A stretch of DNA of 64,000 nucleotides from contig NZ_BOSI01000001.1 of the NCBI RefSeq assembly GCF_018403265.1, positions 2,170,001-2,234,000 on the forward strand, given 5' to 3'. The position numbers and the translations under genes were made by a program. Positions 25,152-31,743 of the stretch are shown here, in pieces; positions within the stretch are counted from its first letter, which is position 1; each line of letters begins with the position of its first letter. The notes beneath the pieces are model-generated. The model saw only the letters and a list, made by a program, of their open reading frames with translations. It had not been told where the DNA came from and made no database searches. This DNA is from Paenibacillus sp. J31TS4 (GTDB lineage: Bacteria > Bacillota > Bacilli > Paenibacillales > NBRC-103111).

Positions 25152-25159
25152 TAATCTAA
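25145..25159 (+). promoter_or_regulatory. PerR-box-like site (autoregulation)
   Basis: TTATACTTAATCTAA matches the 7-1-7 PerR box TTATAATnATTATAA at 11-12 of 14 positions and covers the -10, so self-repression is plausible. Confidence 0.5.
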
Positions 25160-25181
25160 ATACAAGGTGAGGGTGAAGGCG

Positions 25182-25574
25182 ATGAATAAGCTGAATCTGA
25201 CCAAACAGCGCAAGGTGATCCTGGACCTTCTCCAGCACAGCGACGATCATCCGACTGCGTCGGAGATCATCGAACGGCTGCGGGACCAGGGGCATCATTT
25301 TGCTTACGGGACCGTATACAATTCGCTCAAATATTTGACTGAGATGGAGCTGATCCGGGAGCTGAAGCTCGGTGAGACGGCAAGCCGCTACGACGCGCGG
25401 ACCGACGATCACCACCATATCGTGTGCAAGCGGTGCGGGAAGGTGGACGAAGTGCTGACCGAGGTGCCCGCGGAATGGCTCAAGGCTGTGGAGCAAGAGA
25501 CGGCATACCGGGTGGACCATGCCCATGTCGTCCTGGAAGGAGTGTGTCCGGCATGCCGTATCCCGCAAGCGTAA
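25182..25574 (+). CDS. perR: Fur-family repressor, PerR-like
   Basis: A 130-aa Fur-superfamily regulator. The winged helix covers about residues 5-65 ('HPTASEIIERL', 'AYGTVYNSLKYL'). The metal-sensing residues include His23, Asp71, His77 and His79, and CKRC/CPAC pairs (Cys82, 85, 122, 125) form the structural zinc site. Asp71 is typical of peroxide sensors rather than Fur (which has Glu). The position matching B. subtilis PerR Asp104 reads as Glu90, next to Asp89, so peroxide sensing is not certain. Context supports PerR: a PerR-like box in its promoter, with catalase and Dps genes downstream. The ATG at 25182 is better spaced from its ribosome-binding site than the GTG at 25167. Confidence 0.8.
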   Translation: MNKLNLTKQRKVILDLLQHSDDHPTASEIIERLRDQGHHFAYGTVYNSLKYLTEMELIRELKLGETASRYDARTDDHHHIVCKRCGKVDEVLTEVPAEWLKAVEQETAYRVDHAHVVLEGVCPACRIPQA

Positions 25575-26362
25575 GCGAAGGAACCGTGGTCTCGGCGGGC
25601 GTGCGGGGCGCCTATACGGCGGAGCGGTCTCTCCCGCTCCCGCTCGCTGGCCCTACATGCGCCGAAACAAAGCGGGTATCGGTCATCAGCCCATACCCCG
25701 ACCGGGTTCACGAGCTGGTGCGCCGCTTGTCCGTGCTATGCTACGACGTGCTCCTGTTCCACCGCTACGAGCCGGCCGTCGCGGGCGGCCTTCCGCTCGA
25801 TCTGATCTTGCTCGACGCGGCCGCGCTCGCGGCGGACGGAGGAGCGGAGACGCTGCCCCCGTCCCCCGGCGAAGAGGCGGGCGGCCCCCAGTTCGTATGG
25901 CTGCTGGAGGAAGCGAACGAGGGGCTGCTCCCTGCCGTCCGGCCCTCCCAGGCGGAGACGATCCTATGCCGGGGCGGTCTGGAGGAGGCGGTGCCCGCCA
26001 TCCTCGAGCTGCTGCTGGAGACGCCGGCATCGTCCTCGCTTCCCGGCTCGGCCCCCGCGGGCCAGCTCGTCTTTAAGGAAGTCGTGGTCCTGCCGCACAA
26101 GCGGGCGGTCACCGTCAAGGGTCGCCCGGTCAATCTAACGAAGACGGAGTACGAGCTGCTCGTTCTACTGATGGAGGCCAAAGGCGCGGTGCTGACCCGC
26201 GAGGAGCTGCTCGAGAAAATTTGGGGCAGTCAGCTGTACGGGAGCAGCAACGTGGTGGACGTCCATGTGAGGAGCCTGCGCAAGAAGCTGGGCGATTCGG
26301 CATCCGCGCCGGGCATTATCGGCACGGTGCGCGGAGTCGGGTACCGGCTGGCGGACGATTGA
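25553..26362 (+). CDS. Atypical response regulator with OmpR-type winged helix
   Basis: A 269-aa protein overlapping the end of perR by 22 nt, so the two are coupled. The C-terminal ~95 residues are a clear OmpR/PhoB winged helix ('VNLTKTEYELLVLLMEAKG', 'NVVDVHVRSLRKKLGD', 'GTVRGVGYRL'). The N-terminal ~160 residues look like a degenerate receiver: 'VSVISPYPDRVHELVRRL' lacks the acidic pair, and 'DLILLDAAAL' keeps an Asp on the third strand, but the usual Thr and Lys are missing. It therefore probably acts without phosphorylation. No kinase gene is nearby. AAGGAG lies about 10 nt before the ATG at 25553, and a terminator overlaps the stop. Confidence 0.75.
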   Translation: MPYPASVSEGTVVSAGVRGAYTAERSLPLPLAGPTCAETKRVSVISPYPDRVHELVRRLSVLCYDVLLFHRYEPAVAGGLPLDLILLDAAALAADGGAETLPPSPGEEAGGPQFVWLLEEANEGLLPAVRPSQAETILCRGGLEEAVPAILELLLETPASSSLPGSAPAGQLVFKEVVVLPHKRAVTVKGRPVNLTKTEYELLVLLMEAKGAVLTREELLEKIWGSQLYGSSNVVDVHVRSLRKKLGDSASAPGIIGTVRGVGYRLADD

Positions 26363-26378
26363 CGTCCGCCTTTTTTTT
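26350..26378 (+). terminator. Terminator of the perR-regulator operon
   Basis: GGCGGACG and CGTCCGCC form an 8-bp stem that includes the stop codon in its loop, followed by eight T residues. Confidence 0.9.
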
Positions 26379-26509
26379 GTTGGGGCGGTTGACGGGGGCT
26401 GCCTTGTCACGGGGTCCAAGCGGCACGGGAGCCTTCACGCAATCTTAATCAAACCATCATGAGACCCTCATGTACGGGGAACTCTCGGGTGATACACTCT
26501 AATTAGAAA

Positions 26510-26524
26510 TTGGATTAAGTCTAA
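26510..26524 (+). promoter_or_regulatory. PerR-box-like site upstream of catalase
   Basis: TTGGATTAAGTCTAA matches the PerR box at 9 of 14 positions. Read in reverse it shares the core ACTTAATC with the site in the perR promoter. It lies 24-38 nt before the katA start. Confidence 0.4.
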
Positions 26525-26547
26525 AACTAATTAGGAGGCCATCACCT

Positions 26548-28014
26548 ATGAACGACTATACACGCTTAACGACTAACCAAGGAGCTCCGGTGGGGGATAA
26601 CCAGAATTCCAGGACCGCCGGCCGGAGAGGGCCGGCGCTGCTGGAGGACTATCATCTGCTGGAGAAGCTCGGTCACTTCGACCGGGAGCGGATCCCCGAG
26701 CGCGTTGTGCATGCCAGAGGCGCCGGAGCGCACGGTGAATTCGTGCTCGAGAACAGCATGAGGGCCTACACCAAAGCGTGTCTGTTCCAGGAGCCGGGTC
26801 AGTCGGTGCCCGTCTTCGTCCGCTTCTCGACGGTCATCCACGGCACCGGCTCTCCCGAAACCGCCCGCGATCCGAGGGGCTTCGCCGTCAAATTCTATAC
26901 GGAAGAGGGCAACTACGATATCATCGGCAACCATCTGCCCGTCTTCTTCATCCGCGACGCGATCAAGTTCCCGGACATGGTGCATTCGCTTAAGCCCGCT
27001 CCGGATACGAACATCCAGGACCCTGCCCGCTATTGGGATTTCATGACGCTGTCGACGGAGTCGACACATATGATGACCTGGCTGTTCTCGGACCACGGCA
27101 CGCCGGCGAACTACCGGCAGATGGACGGCTTCGGCGTCCACGCGTTCAAATGGATCAACGCCTCCGGCCAGATCACCTACGTGAAGTATCACTGGAAATC
27201 GAAGCAGGGCATCGCCAACCTGACGGCCGATACGATCAAGGAGGTACAGGGAGCGGACTTCAACCATGCCACGCGGGATCTGCATGAGAGCATCGCACGC
27301 GGGGAGCATCCGGAATGGGAGCTCCACGTCCAGCTGATGCCGACGGCCGACCTGGACCTGCATGCGTTCGATCCCCTCGATCCGACCAAGGTATGGCCTG
27401 AGGACCGCTATCCGCTGATCAAGGTAGGCACGATGACGCTGAACCGGAACCCCCGCAACTTTTTCGCTGAAGTGGAGCAGTCCGCCTTCTCGCCGAGCGC
27501 GCTCATCCCCGGGATCGAGCCGTCCGAGGATCGTCTGCTGCAGGGTCGCCTGTTCTCGTATCCCGACACCCAGCGGTACCGGCTCGGCGCCAACTATATG
27601 CAGCTGCCGATCAACTGCCCTTACGCGCCGGTGCAGAATCATCAAAGAGACGGAGCGATGACGTTCCATCAGGATCCGTCGCCGGTCAATTACGAGCCGA
27701 ACAGCCTGGTGGACAGCCCGCGGGAGGACGCTTCCTATCTCGACTCTTCGATTCCGCTGGAAGGAAGCGCCGCCCGGCAGCCAATCGAGAAGACGGATGA
27801 CTTCACCCAGGCGGGCGAGCGTTACCGCAGCTATACGGACGAAGAGCGCGATCATCTCATCCGCAATCTCGTGAATGATCTGGGCAGCGTCCCTAGCATG
27901 ATCCAGCTGCGGGCGATCTGCAATTTCTTCCGGGCCGACGCCGAGTATGGCATGCTCCTCGCCGAAGGACTCGGCGTGGATCTTGCCCGGCACATGCCCG
28001 CCATCCGCGGGTAA
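26548..28014 (+). CDS. katA: Monofunctional haem catalase
   Basis: A 488-aa small-subunit catalase that breaks down hydrogen peroxide. The active-site motif is 'RVVHARGAGAHGEF' with the distal His, 'YDIIGNHLPVFFIRD' with the Asn, and the haem-ligand motif 'RLFSYPDTQRYRLG' with the proximal Tyr. 'NPRNFFAEVEQSAFSP' is also conserved. Length and motifs are those of vegetative KatA. Start ATG 26548 has AGGAGG upstream. It follows the perR gene and has a PerR-like box in its leader region, so it likely belongs to the peroxide regulon. Confidence 0.96.
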   Translation: MNDYTRLTTNQGAPVGDNQNSRTAGRRGPALLEDYHLLEKLGHFDRERIPERVVHARGAGAHGEFVLENSMRAYTKACLFQEPGQSVPVFVRFSTVIHGTGSPETARDPRGFAVKFYTEEGNYDIIGNHLPVFFIRDAIKFPDMVHSLKPAPDTNIQDPARYWDFMTLSTESTHMMTWLFSDHGTPANYRQMDGFGVHAFKWINASGQITYVKYHWKSKQGIANLTADTIKEVQGADFNHATRDLHESIARGEHPEWELHVQLMPTADLDLHAFDPLDPTKVWPEDRYPLIKVGTMTLNRNPRNFFAEVEQSAFSPSALIPGIEPSEDRLLQGRLFSYPDTQRYRLGANYMQLPINCPYAPVQNHQRDGAMTFHQDPSPVNYEPNSLVDSPREDASYLDSSIPLEGSAARQPIEKTDDFTQAGERYRSYTDEERDHLIRNLVNDLGSVPSMIQLRAICNFFRADAEYGMLLAEGLGVDLARHMPAIRG

Positions 28015-28346
28015 GACGCCGCAGCCATTCACTAGAGCTTCCTCGGGAGACGGGAGGCCGGCTCTAAACACGGCCGGTTCCCCCAAACCGTCAGCGGTCT
28101 CCCCAAAGCTGGCAGTCTCGCGGCCCGGCGGAGAACATCCCCCTGCTCATCCGCGCGCCTGAGCTTGGTTTTCCACCGCCTGCAATAACAACGGGACGCA
28201 TGGGGCACGCTATCCGTGACAAGCCTGCCGCGCCCGTCCCCAGCGTCCCGCAAACGGAGTTTCGCAAGCTCGAGGCGATAGAGCCATTCCCTCGCCAGCG
28301 GGCAGAATTCCGATTCTATTCTTACAAACAGAGAGGAGACTATACG
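28015..28346. other. Intergenic region between katA and dps
   Basis: No gene is visible. A GC-rich imperfect stem lies at about 28033-28064 without a T run. I found no clear PerR box or promoter for the Dps gene here. Confidence 0.4.
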
Positions 28347-28811
28347 ATGAGCATCCGAAAACAACAAGACAACCAATCGCAACTGTTCGAGCAGCTGAAC
28401 AAGCAGCTCGCCAACTGGACTTTGCTGTACACCAAGCTGCATCACCATCACTGGTATATCAAAGGCCCCCATTTCTTCACGCTTCACGCCAAATTCGAGG
28501 AGCTGTACAACGAAGCAGCCTCCCATATCGACACGATCGCCGAGCGTCTTCTTGCGATCGGCGGCAAGCCGGCAGCGACCATGGCAGAGGCTCTCCGGCT
28601 CACCTCGTTGAAGGAGGCGTCCGGCCAAGAGAACGCCAAACTGATGGTGATGGCGGTGCTGAACGATTTCCGTCTGCTGACGGACGAATCGAACACACTG
28701 ATCGAGCTGGCCGACGCAGCCGGCGACGAAGGCACAAGCGATCTCTTCACCGGCATCGTCACTTCGCTGGAGAAGCACGCCTGGATGCTGAATGCTTATT
28801 TGCACGAATAA
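28347..28811 (+). CDS. dps: Dps-family ferritin-like protein
   Basis: A 154-aa four-helix-bundle protein that stores iron and protects DNA from peroxide. The Dps ferroxidase motif 'HHHHWYIKGPHFFTLHAKFE' and 'NEAASHIDTIAERLLAIGG' supply the His, Asp and Glu ligands at the dimer interface. The second part carries 'LEKHAWMLNAYL', typical of the family C-terminus. The ATG at 28347 has GAGAGGAG upstream; the longer reading frame adds a Pro-rich stretch with no similarity. It sits after katA, consistent with a peroxide-stress module. Confidence 0.92.
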   Translation: MSIRKQQDNQSQLFEQLNKQLANWTLLYTKLHHHHWYIKGPHFFTLHAKFEELYNEAASHIDTIAERLLAIGGKPAATMAEALRLTSLKEASGQENAKLMVMAVLNDFRLLTDESNTLIELADAAGDEGTSDLFTGIVTSLEKHAWMLNAYLHE

Positions 28812-28831
28812 TCTAGTCCCTACGGTCACTT

Positions 28832-28866
28832 GCCCCGAACCCCGCCAGCCGGGTTCGGGGCTTTTT
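28832..28866 (+). terminator. Terminator of dps
   Basis: GCCCCGAACCC and GGGTTCGGGGC form an 11-bp stem, followed by five T residues. Confidence 0.9.
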
Positions 28867-28972
28867 GAGCTTCACCCGTGCCGCCACGGCACCGAATGAG
28901 CGGGCGCGGGACACTGCCCTTTTCTTTTGGGTCCCCGTTCTGGTACGATTTTTGGGGAAAGGAGGGCCGATT

Positions 28973-29155
28973 ATGAGAACGGAACAACAGATCAAGCGCA
29001 AGCTCAACGAGCTTCTCGTGCAAAAGCAGGCGGTGGAAGCCCGGCTGGCCGGCGGCTCGTCCGAGCGGGACGAGCGGGAACTTGCCCGGCTCGAGGAGAG
29101 CATTCAGCTGCTGGGCTGGGTACTGAACGAGCCGACGGGAAGCTATCATATGTAG
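28973..29155 (+). CDS. Small coiled-coil protein, 60 aa
   Basis: A 60-residue, mostly helical, charged protein ('EQQIKRKLNELLVQKQAV', 'ERELARLEESIQLLGWVL') that ends in NEPTGSYHM. AAAGGAGGG 7-8 nt before the ATG at 28973 is a near-perfect ribosome-binding site, and a hairpin terminator follows, so I take it as a real gene. It looks like a short two-helix protein that may oligomerise. I do not recognise a characterised family. Confidence 0.65.
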   Translation: MRTEQQIKRKLNELLVQKQAVEARLAGGSSERDERELARLEESIQLLGWVLNEPTGSYHM

Positions 29156-29171
29156 CCCATTCCCGGCCTAT

Positions 29172-29208
29172 CGGATAACGGATCCGTCCGCGACGGGCCC
29201 GTTGTCCG
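29172..29208 (+). terminator. Nested hairpin, likely terminator
   Basis: CGGATAACGG pairs with CCGTTGTCCG around an inner CCGTC/GACGG stem (37 nt in all). A T-rich stretch follows about 6 nt later. Confidence 0.55.
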
Positions 29209-29231
29209 GAATTTGCTTGCTTTTCGGACAA

Positions 29232-29266
29232 TTCACACCCGGCTGCGACATTTTATGATAAAATGT
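29232..29266 (+). promoter_or_regulatory. Diguanylate cyclase promoter with overlapping operator palindrome
   Basis: TTCACA (29232-29237), a 16-bp spacer and TATGAT (29254-29259). A perfect 19-bp palindrome, ACATTTTATGATAAAATGT (29248-29266), is centred on the -10, so a dimeric repressor would block the promoter. Confidence 0.6.
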
Positions 29267-29299
29267 GGTTAAATCGACTAGAAAAAGGTTGGCTGTACC

Positions 29300-30799
29300 T
29301 TGCGCAAAACGATATCCTTTCGGTTCGATGCCGCCGATCCCTCTCTTTTTGACGAGTCGCACAACCGGCGCATCCTGTCCCGTATCCGTCTCATTTCCAT
29401 CCTTCTGCTGCTCGTCTTTCCCTTCTATCTCTACGCCGACTTCTTCATGCTGGGCTCCGTCGGCGACCCGACCTACCGCCACGCCTCCTGGGCAATCCAT
29501 GCCGCAGGCCCTTTCCTGTCGCTTCTGTTCCTCTTGTTCTACAGGCGGATGAATCGGACTGGCCTGTCCGCCCGTTCCGCTGCGGTCTCCTTCGTCATCG
29601 GCCTCTACGTCACGCTGTATCTCCTACTGGGCATGACCGGCTCCTTAAACAGCCAGCTGCTGACCGGCAACGTGGACGCTTACATTATCATCCTGCTGGC
29701 CGTTGCCGTTAGTCTGCCTATCTCTCCACTGCGCTTTCTGTTCATTCTGCTCGGCACCCACACCCTATTCCTGATCGGGCTGTCGGCCGTGAGCGGCGAC
29801 CCGTTCACGCTCGCCACCAAGCAGATCAACACAACGGCCACTGTCCTGATCGCGTTCTTCATCTCCTGGACGTTCTATACGTTATTAAAAAGGGACTTCT
29901 TCCATACCCGGCGGCTCAAGCAGCAGGAGAGCGACTTCCGCAAGCTGTTCGCCGTCAATCCGTATCCGCTCGTGCTTTCCCGGCTGGCGGACGACCGGAT
30001 CGTGCTCACCAACGAGAAGGCTTCCCGGTTCTTCGGGCAGCCCGACGACGAGAACCGCGCTTTCTTCCTCTACCCGAGCGAGGAGGAAAAGGAACGGATC
30101 GTCGGGGAGCTGCTTGAGCGGGGCCGGGTCCCGAACCGGATTTGCGAGCTCGCCGTCTCCCCCTCTCTCAGCCGCTGGGTCATGATTCAGTATGAGCGGA
30201 TCGACTACCGAGGAGAGCCGTGCGTGCTCGCCGGCTTCACCGATATTACGGAGCTCAAGGAGGCGGAAGCGGAGCTTGCCCTGCATGCGTCCACCGATGC
30301 GATGACCGGCGTCATGAACCGGGGACACGGAATGGCTCTCCTGCAGAAGGATCTGGAAGAGGCGCGTGAAGCGGCCCGCGAGCTGATCGTCTGCTTCGTG
30401 GACATTAACGACCTGAAGGAAGTGAACGACCGGTACGGTCACGCCGAGGGCGACGCACTTATCCATATGGCCAGCCAGGTGCTCCAGCGGAATTTGGACG
30501 AGGGAGATTATCTGTTCCGCTACGGCGGCGACGAATTCATCCTCGTCTTCCACAAAGGGATGCCCGAGGCGGCACGGCTGTGGGAGAGCATCCGGGACGA
30601 TCTCCAGAGACTCAACCAGTCGCGGAGCAAGCCGTTCGCCGTCACGGTGAGCCATGGCCTGTTCCGCTTCCAGTCCGGCATGAAGGCATCCGCCGAGGAG
30701 CTGGTTGCCTACGCCGATCAGGAAATGTATAAGAACAAGACCCGTTACAAGCGCAAGGCTTCCACCGGCGAGGACAGCCGGAGGGCGGCCGGCTCGTAA
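29300..30799 (+). CDS. Membrane diguanylate cyclase (PAS-GGDEF)
   Basis: A 499-aa protein that makes cyclic di-GMP from GTP. The N-terminal ~200 residues hold about six TM segments. A PAS domain follows (about 210-325). The C-terminal GGDEF domain shows 'DAMTGVMNRGHG', 'CFVDINDLKEVNDRYGHAEGD' and the intact active site 'RYGGDEFI'. The allosteric I-site position reads DEGD instead of RxxD, so product inhibition is probably missing. The start is the TTG at 29300 with AAAAAGG about 11 nt upstream; no better start is visible before TM1. Its promoter carries an overlapping 19-bp palindrome. Confidence 0.88.
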   Translation: MRKTISFRFDAADPSLFDESHNRRILSRIRLISILLLLVFPFYLYADFFMLGSVGDPTYRHASWAIHAAGPFLSLLFLLFYRRMNRTGLSARSAAVSFVIGLYVTLYLLLGMTGSLNSQLLTGNVDAYIIILLAVAVSLPISPLRFLFILLGTHTLFLIGLSAVSGDPFTLATKQINTTATVLIAFFISWTFYTLLKRDFFHTRRLKQQESDFRKLFAVNPYPLVLSRLADDRIVLTNEKASRFFGQPDDENRAFFLYPSEEEKERIVGELLERGRVPNRICELAVSPSLSRWVMIQYERIDYRGEPCVLAGFTDITELKEAEAELALHASTDAMTGVMNRGHGMALLQKDLEEAREAARELIVCFVDINDLKEVNDRYGHAEGDALIHMASQVLQRNLDEGDYLFRYGGDEFILVFHKGMPEAARLWESIRDDLQRLNQSRSKPFAVTVSHGLFRFQSGMKASAEELVAYADQEMYKNKTRYKRKASTGEDSRRAAGS

Positions 30800-30819
30800 G
30801 CCGGGTTCTCTCACTCAAG

Positions 30820-30851
30820 CTTCCGGCGGCAGCCCGCACGGAAGTTTTTTT
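30820..30851 (+). terminator. Terminator of the diguanylate cyclase gene
   Basis: CTTCCG and CGGAAG close a GC-rich loop with a smaller inner stem, followed by seven T residues. Confidence 0.8.
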
Positions 30852-30957
30852 GTGCCGTTCGGCATGGCGGCTGTCCCTTTTTTGAGGGGCGGAGCGTCTA
30901 TTAGAAGAGAACCACCCGCCATAGAACGGCGGGCATTCAAGAGGGGAGTTTCAAGCC

Positions 30958-31509
30958 ATGTCTGCTGCCTATTTGAAAGGAACGAACATCTATCTGCGGC
31001 CTCCTGCCGCGAGCGACGCCGAGGCGTATCACCGGCTGATCAACGATCCCGAGGCGCGACGGCTGACCGGCAGTCACAAGCTCTATTCCACCAGCCAGCT
31101 GGCCGATTATCTGAGCGCCAAGGCCGGCGACGCCTCGAGCGTGCTGCTCTTGATCGCCTCGCGCGAAACCGGCGCCGTGGTCGGAGACGTCGCGCTGCAG
31201 CAGATCGACCGCTTCAACCGGAGCGCGAGCATCCGCGTCGCCGTCCACGCCGAAGAGCGCGGCAAAGGCTACGGCACCGAAGCGATGAAACTTATGCTGG
31301 AATACGGCTTCGGGATCGCAAATTTGCACCGGATCGAGCTGAATGTGTACACCTTCAACGAGCAGGCGATCCGCCTCTACGAGAAGCTCGGCTTCCACCG
31401 GGAGGGCGTCCAGAGAGACTATCTGTACTACGACCACGCCTATCACGATTCCATTCTGATGAGTCTGCTGGAGGACGAGTACCGGGCTCTTCACCGGAGC
31501 CGGCTGTAG
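30958..31509 (+). CDS. GNAT acetyltransferase (RimJ/RimL type)
   Basis: A 183-aa N-acetyltransferase of the Acetyltransf_3 group. 'IYLRPPAASDAEAYHRLIND' forms the N-terminal strand and helix. 'AVHAEERGKGYGTEAMKLML' is the acetyl-CoA pyrophosphate-binding loop (R/Q-x-x-G-x-G/A). 'NLHRIELNVYTFNEQAIRLYEKLGFHREG' is the C-terminal signature. It uses acetyl-CoA to acetylate an amine, perhaps a ribosomal protein terminus or a small molecule. The start has GAGGGGAG upstream. It is followed by the DnaA-box-like cluster. Confidence 0.88.
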   Translation: MSAAYLKGTNIYLRPPAASDAEAYHRLINDPEARRLTGSHKLYSTSQLADYLSAKAGDASSVLLLIASRETGAVVGDVALQQIDRFNRSASIRVAVHAEERGKGYGTEAMKLMLEYGFGIANLHRIELNVYTFNEQAIRLYEKLGFHREGVQRDYLYYDHAYHDSILMSLLEDEYRALHRSRL

Positions 31510-31532
31510 ACAATGGCTGCGCTTTCTTAATC

Positions 31533-31670
31533 TTGTCCACAGACCCGCTTGCTGTGTATAACCAATCTTGTGGATATGTTGATGAATAGGGCAGAACTGT
31601 ACACAGTATAAGCATTTTGGCTGTTCATAATGTGGACAAGACTGTGGATGGGCATCGCGTCCGATCCACA
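31533..31670. repeat. Cluster of DnaA-box-like sites
   Basis: Within 138 bp of intergenic DNA there are at least eight matches to the DnaA box TTATnCACA. They are TTGTCCACA 31533 (+), a perfect TTATACACA as TGTGTATAA 31553 (-), ATATCCACA 31569 (-), CTGTACACA 31597 (+), TTATGAACA 31622 (-), TTGTCCACA 31631 (-), CCATCCACA 31643 (-) and CGATCCACA 31662 (+). One is perfect, four match at 8 of 9 positions and three at 7 of 9. B. subtilis has similar DnaA-box clusters outside oriC that limit initiation. No dnaA, dnaN or other origin genes are nearby. Confidence 0.65.
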
Positions 31671-31676
31671 AAAAGC

Positions 31677-31724
31677 AAAAGGACCGTTCGCCGGCGTTCG
31701 AGCCGTGCGAATGGTCCTTTTTTT
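31677..31724. terminator. Bidirectional terminator
   Basis: AAAAGGACCGTTCGC and GCGAATGGTCCTTTT form a 15-bp stem with one G-U pair. T runs occur on both strands. It ends the PhoX-like gene on the minus strand. Confidence 0.85.
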
Positions 31725-31743
31725 GCCGATGAGGGAGGCCGGC

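Noticed and set aside
31533-31670. The DnaA-box cluster as the chromosomal origin oriC
   Set aside because: dnaA, dnaN, rpmH and recF are not adjacent, and there is no clear AT-rich unwinding stretch.
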